A stretch of DNA of 9,017 nucleotides from CAZGCA01 sp964524145 (GTDB lineage Bacteria > Hydrogenedentota > CAZGCA01), in contig CAZGCA010000130.1 of NCBI GenBank assembly GCA_964524145.1, forward strand, positions 1 to 9,017. Reading direction: 5' to 3'. This document shows, piece after piece, positions 5,987 through 9,017 of the stretch. The position numbers were made by a program, and so were the translations under genes. The notes below the pieces were generated by a model. It ran no database searches. It saw only the letters and a list, made by a program, of their open reading frames with translations, and was not told where the DNA came from. Positions within the stretch are counted from its first letter, which is position 1, and the number at the start of each line of letters is the position of its first letter.

Positions 5987-7264
5987 ATGCGTTTGGTCAT
6001 AAAGAACGGTCGGGTTGTAGACCCGTCGCAAGGGATCGACGAGAAGTTCGACGTCTACATCAAGGACGGTACGATCCAGAAGGTCTCCAAACGTATCCGG
6101 CCGAACAAGGCGCGCGTCATAGACGCCAAAGGTCTCGTGGTATCGCCGGGGTTCGTGGATATGCACGTCCACCTGCGCGAGCCCGGCAACGAGGAGAAGG
6201 AGACTATCGCGACCGGCACGCTGAGCGCGGCACGAGGCGGGTACACCTCCGTGGTCCCGATGGCAAACACTCTCCCGCCCATCGACTGCGCCGGCATGGT
6301 CCAGTTCATCAAACAACGCGCTGAAGAAACCGCCGCCGTCCGGGTGTGGCCGGTAGCCTCGGTGACAAAGGGCCTTCGTGGCGAGCAGCTCACCGAGATA
6401 GCCGAGCTTGTCGACGCGGGCATCGTTGCTCTCTCGGACGACGGCAAATCGATCCCCAGCTCGCAGATCATGCGTCGGGCGCTCGAGTATTCCCGCATGT
6501 TCGGCATACCGATTATCGACCACGCCGAGGACGCGGTCCTGTCCGAAGGCGGCGTGATGAACGAAGGGCTCACCTCGACCGTTCTCGGTCTGATAGGGAT
6601 TCCGAAAGCCGCCGAGGAGATAGTCGTCGCGCGCGACCTCACTCTCGCCGAGATGACCGAGGGCAGGCTGCACGTCGCTCATGTCTCGACGGCGCGGTCT
6701 GTATCGTTCATTCGGGAGGCCAGGCGGCGCGGTGCAGACGTCACCTGCGAGACCGCGCCACACTACTTCTGCCTCACGGACGAGGCCGTCACAAGCTTCG
6801 ACCCGAACGCAAAGATGAACCCGCCTCTGCGCGAGAAGCCTGACATCGAAGCGATCAAACGCGGCCTCAAAGACGGCGTCATAGACGTCATCGCGACCGA
6901 TCACGCGCCGCACACACCGTGCGAGAAGGATACCGATTTCGCGTCGGCACCGTTCGGCATCGTCGGGCTCGAAACCGCATTGCCGCTCATTCTCACCGAG
7001 CTGGTACACACCGAGAGACTCACTCTCTCCGACGCAATAGCCAAGATCACCGCTAACCCCGCCGGAATCCTGGGCCTTCCCGTCGGAACGCTCGAGGTCG
7101 GGGCACCGGCCGACGTCACGATATTCGATCCCGAAGCAGAGGTTACCGTCGACCCGTCACAGTTCGCCTCACGCGGCAGAAACACGCCGTTCGCCGGCCG
7201 CACACTGAAAGGCCGCGTCGAGTACACCATCGTCGCCGGCAAGATCGTCTACCAGCACTCCTGA
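5987..7264 (+). CDS. pyrC: Dihydroorotase, class I (PyrC)
   Basis: Cyclises N-carbamoyl-L-aspartate to L-dihydroorotate, directly following PyrB in the pathway. The 425-residue length and motifs are those of the long class I enzymes of the amidohydrolase superfamily. HVHLREPG (60-67) gives zinc ligands H60 and H62, and LSDDGK (149-154) the metal-bridging aspartate used by class I enzymes in place of a carboxylated lysine. DHAED (178-182, H179), HVAHVSTA (229-236, H232) and ATDHAPHT (303-310, catalytic D305) complete the active site, and the C-terminus has the typical NTPFAGRTLKGRVEYTIVAG. ATG follows the pyrB stop by 1 nt, with AAAGGA 6 nt before it, so the genes are co-transcribed and probably coupled. 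In some bacteria class I dihydroorotase forms a complex with aspartate carbamoyltransferase. It is the last gene of the operon in this window; I see no clear terminator directly after it. Confidence 0.96.
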   Translation: MRLVIKNGRVVDPSQGIDEKFDVYIKDGTIQKVSKRIRPNKARVIDAKGLVVSPGFVDMHVHLREPGNEEKETIATGTLSAARGGYTSVVPMANTLPPIDCAGMVQFIKQRAEETAAVRVWPVASVTKGLRGEQLTEIAELVDAGIVALSDDGKSIPSSQIMRRALEYSRMFGIPIIDHAEDAVLSEGGVMNEGLTSTVLGLIGIPKAAEEIVVARDLTLAEMTEGRLHVAHVSTARSVSFIREARRRGADVTCETAPHYFCLTDEAVTSFDPNAKMNPPLREKPDIEAIKRGLKDGVIDVIATDHAPHTPCEKDTDFASAPFGIVGLETALPLILTELVHTERLTLSDAIAKITANPAGILGLPVGTLEVGAPADVTIFDPEAEVTVDPSQFASRGRNTPFAGRTLKGRVEYTIVAGKIVYQHS

Positions 7265-7286
7265 TCCGGCCGTACGTCAACCAATC

Positions 7287-7316
7287 GTGCTCGTGCCCGT
7301 GCTCGTAATCGTAATC
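7287..7316. repeat. Five-unit degenerate hexamer tandem repeat
   Basis: GTGCTC, GTGCCC, GTGCTC, GTAATC, GTAATC in direct succession. It begins 22 bp after the pyrC stop. No reading frame around it looks coding. I recall similar GTGCTC/GTAATC strings in intergenic DNA of environmental bacteria, but this is memory and not tested. Confidence 0.6.
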
Positions 7317-7418
7317 GAAACGGCCCGTACAGGCATTGAAATAGCTACGAGTACGACCGCCGGACCGCAAGCACGGCCCGACAAATGGATCTACCACCCC
7401 ATTCATAAATGTGAGCAC

Positions 7419-7435
7419 CCAGTCCCGGAGGGACG
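7419..7435. repeat. REP-like element copy 1 (GTCCC-GGA-GGGAC hairpin)
   Basis: CCAGTCCCGGAGGGACG, a direct repeat identical over 17 nt to 7487-7503. The core GTCCCGGAGGGAC (7422-7434) folds into a 5-bp stem with a 3-nt loop and is followed by a TGA-rich tail (ATTGAGAATAG). This resembles repetitive extragenic palindromes mobilised by RAYT transposases. Confidence 0.65.
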
Positions 7436-7446
7436 ATTGAGAATAG

Positions 7447-7466
7447 CCCAGGAATTCATTCCTGGG
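7447..7466. repeat. 20-nt palindrome between the two REP-like copies
   Basis: CCCAGGAATTCATTCCTGGG: arms CCCAGGAAT and ATTCCTGGG are perfectly complementary around a 2-nt centre (realistically a 7-bp stem with a 6-nt loop). With the flanking copies it forms an alternating hairpin cluster. Confidence 0.7.
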
Positions 7467-7486
7467 ATCCCGAACCACCAACCCCA

Positions 7487-7503
7487 CCAGTCCCGGAGGG
7501 ACG
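7487..7503. repeat. REP-like element copy 2
   Basis: Same 17-nt sequence as 7419-7435, in the same orientation, 68 bp further on; its tail (GCTGAAACA) is similar to but not identical with that of copy 1. Confidence 0.65.
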
Positions 7504-7547
7504 GCTGAAACACACGTCGCTCGCGATGACGGGAGAATGTGTGTACC

Positions 7548-7564
7548 GCAGACTTCCAGCCTGC
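7548..7564. repeat. 17-nt near-palindrome
   Basis: GCAGACTTCCAGCCTGC: 7-nt arms around TCC with one A-C mismatch. The reverse-strand form GCAGGCTGGAAGTCTGC resembles a hairpin I remember as recurring in genomes of the planctomycete/verrucomicrobial type. Single copy here. Confidence 0.4.
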
Positions 7565-7585
7565 ATCCATCCCCCACCTTTTCTC

Positions 7586-7614
7586 TTGACATTTCCAAGG
7601 ATCACTGTTATAGT
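7586..7614 (+). promoter_or_regulatory. Near-consensus sigma70 promoter of the gntR-ABC operon
   Basis: TTGACA (7586-7591), a 17-nt spacer and TATAGT (7609-7614), one mismatch in twelve. The transcription start is expected at about 7621, giving a 5' leader near 34 nt and ruling out the in-frame ATG at 7619 as the normal start. Confidence 0.85.
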
Positions 7615-7635
7615 GTATATGTTAATAGATACACT
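7612..7635 (+). promoter_or_regulatory. Probable autoregulatory operator of the GntR regulator
   Basis: Perfect inverted repeat AGTGTAT (7612-7618) / ATACACT (7629-7635) with a 10-nt AT-rich centre. It overlaps the -10 element and transcription start, so binding there would block transcription. GT...AC ended palindromes with inner TA are typical GntR-family operators, and YtrA-type regulators usually repress their own ABC operon. Confidence 0.7.
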
Positions 7636-7654
7636 TGGGGACGAGGCGTACCAC

Positions 7655-8062
7655 ATGTTTATAAGGATCAACCCAAACTCCGGCGTGCCGATGTACAGAC
7701 AGATCGTGAGCCAGATCCGTCGCGCGGCCGCAATCGGACGGATCAGGCCCGGCGACAAGCTGCCTTCCGTCCGCGAACTCTCCCAAACACTCGAGATCAG
7801 CCCCATCACCGTTGTCAAAGCCTACAACGAGCTCGACCACCTGGGAGCAATCGAGACGCGCCGCGGCCGGGGAACGTTCATCGCCGAGACCGTGACCCTG
7901 ATGAGCTACGAAGACCGGGTCGACGCGGCCGGGGAACTGCTCGAAGACGTGGCGGGGGACCTGGCCGGACTCGACCTGCCCCACGATACCGTGAGCGAGA
8001 TTCTGCGCAGGAAACTCGAACTGTTCGAGAAGACAAAAGAACGGGAGGATACTCATGGCTGA
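7655..8062 (+). CDS. GntR-family transcriptional regulator, YtrA-type (135 aa)
   Basis: A DNA-binding repressor of the small YtrA subfamily. The N-terminal winged helix-turn-helix covers about residues 12-77: PMYRQIVSQIRRAAAIGRI, then RPGDKLPSVRELSQ, the recognition region SPITVVKAYNELDHLGAIE and the wing RRGRGTFI. The remaining roughly 55 residues form only a short helical dimerisation tail, too small for the ligand domains of FadR or HutC members and fitting YtrA. ATG 7655 is chosen because it lies about 34 nt after the predicted transcription start, has GAGG 8 nt upstream and begins the domain correctly; an upstream in-frame ATG (7619) precedes the start site. It overlaps the downstream ATPase gene by 8 nt, and an operator-like palindrome covers its promoter, indicating autoregulation. 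In known systems the trigger is often cell-envelope stress or antibiotics; the inducer here is unknown. Confidence 0.93.
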   Translation: MFIRINPNSGVPMYRQIVSQIRRAAAIGRIRPGDKLPSVRELSQTLEISPITVVKAYNELDHLGAIETRRGRGTFIAETVTLMSYEDRVDAAGELLEDVAGDLAGLDLPHDTVSEILRRKLELFEKTKEREDTHG

Positions 8063-8936
8063 CGAGATTGTTGTCAAAACAGAGAACGCCGTCCGCAGGT
8101 TCGGAACGACCATCGCGGTCGACGGCTTGAACCTCGAGGTCAACGAAGGCACGGTCTACGGGTTCCTGGGCCGCAACGGCGCCGGCAAAACCACCACCAT
8201 CAAGATGCTGGCCGCGCTGCTGCACCCGCACGAGGGAACTGTCGAGGTGTTCGGCGAAGACCCGTGGAACCATTCGGTCGAGACGAAACAGCGCATCGGG
8301 TACCTCTCCGAGACGCAGGTGCTCTACCCGTGGATGCGTGTGGGCGAGATCATCAAGTTCTGCTCGAACTTCTACCCGCAATGGGATTTCGACTACACCC
8401 GGCACCTCATGGAGACGTTCGGGTTGGACGAGCGGAAGAAGATAAAAGCGCTCTCAAAAGGCCAGCAGCGCCAGGTGGGGCTTGTACTCGCGCTCAGCCA
8501 CCGGCCCGACCTGCTCCTGCTCGACGAACCCGCGGGCGGTCTCGACACGGTCGTGCGGCGCGAGTTCCTCAAGATGATCATCGAGCTGATCCAGGAACAC
8601 GGCAAGACGGTCTTCGTCTCGTCCCACATTCTGACCGACATCGAACGCGTGATAGACCATCTCGGCATCATCGAAGAAGGCCGGATGCTTATCGCCGGTT
8701 CGGTCGACGACCTCAAGGAAAGCGTCAAACGTGTCCGGTTCGGGTTCCGCGACGGCGCGACGCGCGACGTGCCGCTGCCCGGAGTCATCAAGATAAAACG
8801 GAGCGGCAACGACCTGATGGTGACTGTACGCAACCCCGACATGCGCGACGTCCAACAGTTCGCCAACTCGAACAACGCCGACTTCGAGATCATGGACCTC
8901 AACCTCGAGGAACTGTTCATCGATTTCGTGGGGTAA
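8055..8936 (+). CDS. ABC transporter ATP-binding protein (YtrB-like, 293 aa)
   Basis: ATPase subunit of an ABC-2 type exporter, acting at the inner face of the membrane with a separate permease. The Walker A motif is GRNGAGKTT (39-47). A Q-loop lies around Q88 in SETQVLYPWMRVGE, the signature motif is LSKGQQRQ (133-140), and Walker B is LLLLDEP (153-159) with catalytic E158. The D-loop GGLD (161-164) and H-loop histidine H191 in VSSHIL are also present, so the nucleotide site is intact. About 70 C-terminal residues (LIAGSVDDL onward) form the extension common in drug- or antibiotic-export ATPases. ATG 8055 has GGGAGG 6 nt upstream and overlaps the gntR stop by 8 nt, indicating co-transcription and coupling. 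No membrane segments are seen. The remaining 81 bp after the stop contain no confident gene, but a G-rich AGGTGGGGA close to the right edge could be the ribosome binding site of the expected permease gene. Confidence 0.94.
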   Translation: MADEIVVKTENAVRRFGTTIAVDGLNLEVNEGTVYGFLGRNGAGKTTTIKMLAALLHPHEGTVEVFGEDPWNHSVETKQRIGYLSETQVLYPWMRVGEIIKFCSNFYPQWDFDYTRHLMETFGLDERKKIKALSKGQQRQVGLVLALSHRPDLLLLDEPAGGLDTVVRREFLKMIIELIQEHGKTVFVSSHILTDIERVIDHLGIIEEGRMLIAGSVDDLKESVKRVRFGFRDGATRDVPLPGVIKIKRSGNDLMVTVRNPDMRDVQQFANSNNADFEIMDLNLEELFIDFVG

Positions 8937-9017
8937 CGCTTCCTTTGTCAATAGGGAAAACATCAGAACATCCCCCAAAAAATTCGCAGCTTGATGGCGT
9001 TTCAGGTGGGGAATAAA

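Larger units (their letters stand above)
7265..7654. other. Intergenic region rich in small repeats (390 bp)
   Basis: No supported gene on either strand. In order it holds five hexamer units (7287-7316), a short CATT-CATA-AATG hairpin (7400-7411), a 13-nt palindrome repeated twice (7422-7434 and 7490-7502), a 20-nt palindrome between them (7447-7466), a 17-nt near-palindrome (7548-7564), then the GntR promoter and operator (7586-7635). No T-tract terminator for the pyr operon is evident, so the hairpins themselves may protect or end the pyr transcript. Confidence 0.7.

Noticed and set aside
7419..7503. CRISPR-like repeat pair
   Set aside because: Only two short palindromic copies with a 51-nt gap that itself contains a palindrome, and no cas genes; fits REP-like elements better.
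7526..7654. Longer N-terminus for the GntR regulator (starts at 7526 or 7619)
   Set aside because: Both starts lie at or upstream of the predicted transcription start near 7621, and the added residues do not resemble the family.
8994..9017. ATG at 8994 open to the right edge as start of the permease gene
   Set aside because: No ribosome binding site precedes it and only eight codons are visible; the true start may lie beyond the window after the G-rich AGGTGGGGA.

Overview
The window looks like a chromosomal segment from an uncultured, moderately GC-rich environmental bacterium. A surface protein with PASTA and dockerin-type repeats, a secreted GH116 (GBA2-like) glycosidase, a YtrA-type GntR/ABC pair and short dispersed palindromic repeats together suggest the Planctomycetota/Verrucomicrobiota/Hydrogenedentota range. 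This placement is an inference from gene content and remembered repeat types; no rRNA or other phylogenetic marker is present.

Layout. (1) 1-751: 3' end of a secreted or surface protein gene (PASTA, ZU5-like, two dockerin-type calcium loops), with a likely terminator at 860-908. (2) 752-1122: gene-poor stretch. (3) 1123-1407: small three-helix membrane protein of unknown function, closed by a strong hairpin at 1460-1500. (4) 1535-4183, minus strand: exported GH116/DUF608 glycoside hydrolase with its own sigma70-type promoter (4253-4281). (5) 4307-7264, plus strand: a pyrimidine operon. Its promoter (4307-4335) is followed by a leader with an intrinsic terminator (4394-4429), then pyrR, pyrB and pyrC, spaced 9 and 1 nt apart. 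(6) 7265-7654: intergenic stretch with hexamer repeats and several small palindromes, ending in a near-consensus promoter with an overlapping 7-bp inverted repeat. (7) 7655-8936: a YtrA-type GntR regulator overlapping by 8 nt an ABC transporter ATPase. The final 81 bp hold no confident gene; the permease partner would be expected just beyond the window.

How the genes work together. PyrB and PyrC catalyse steps 2 and 3 of de novo UMP synthesis (carbamoyl aspartate, then dihydroorotate), and PyrR is the usual uridine-nucleotide-responsive regulator. The leader terminator between promoter and pyrR makes transcription attenuation very likely. The leader holds two copies of a PyrR-loop-like motif. 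It also holds a possible 28-codon leader ORF that crosses the terminator and U-tract and overlaps the pyrR start as ATGA. The GH116 and pyr promoters are back to back, only 25 bp apart. The GntR gene appears to be autorepressed through an operator over its own -10 and start site, controlling the ABC exporter with it.

The most interesting signal is the pyr leader. I see no clearly new defence, mobile or RNA-guided system.
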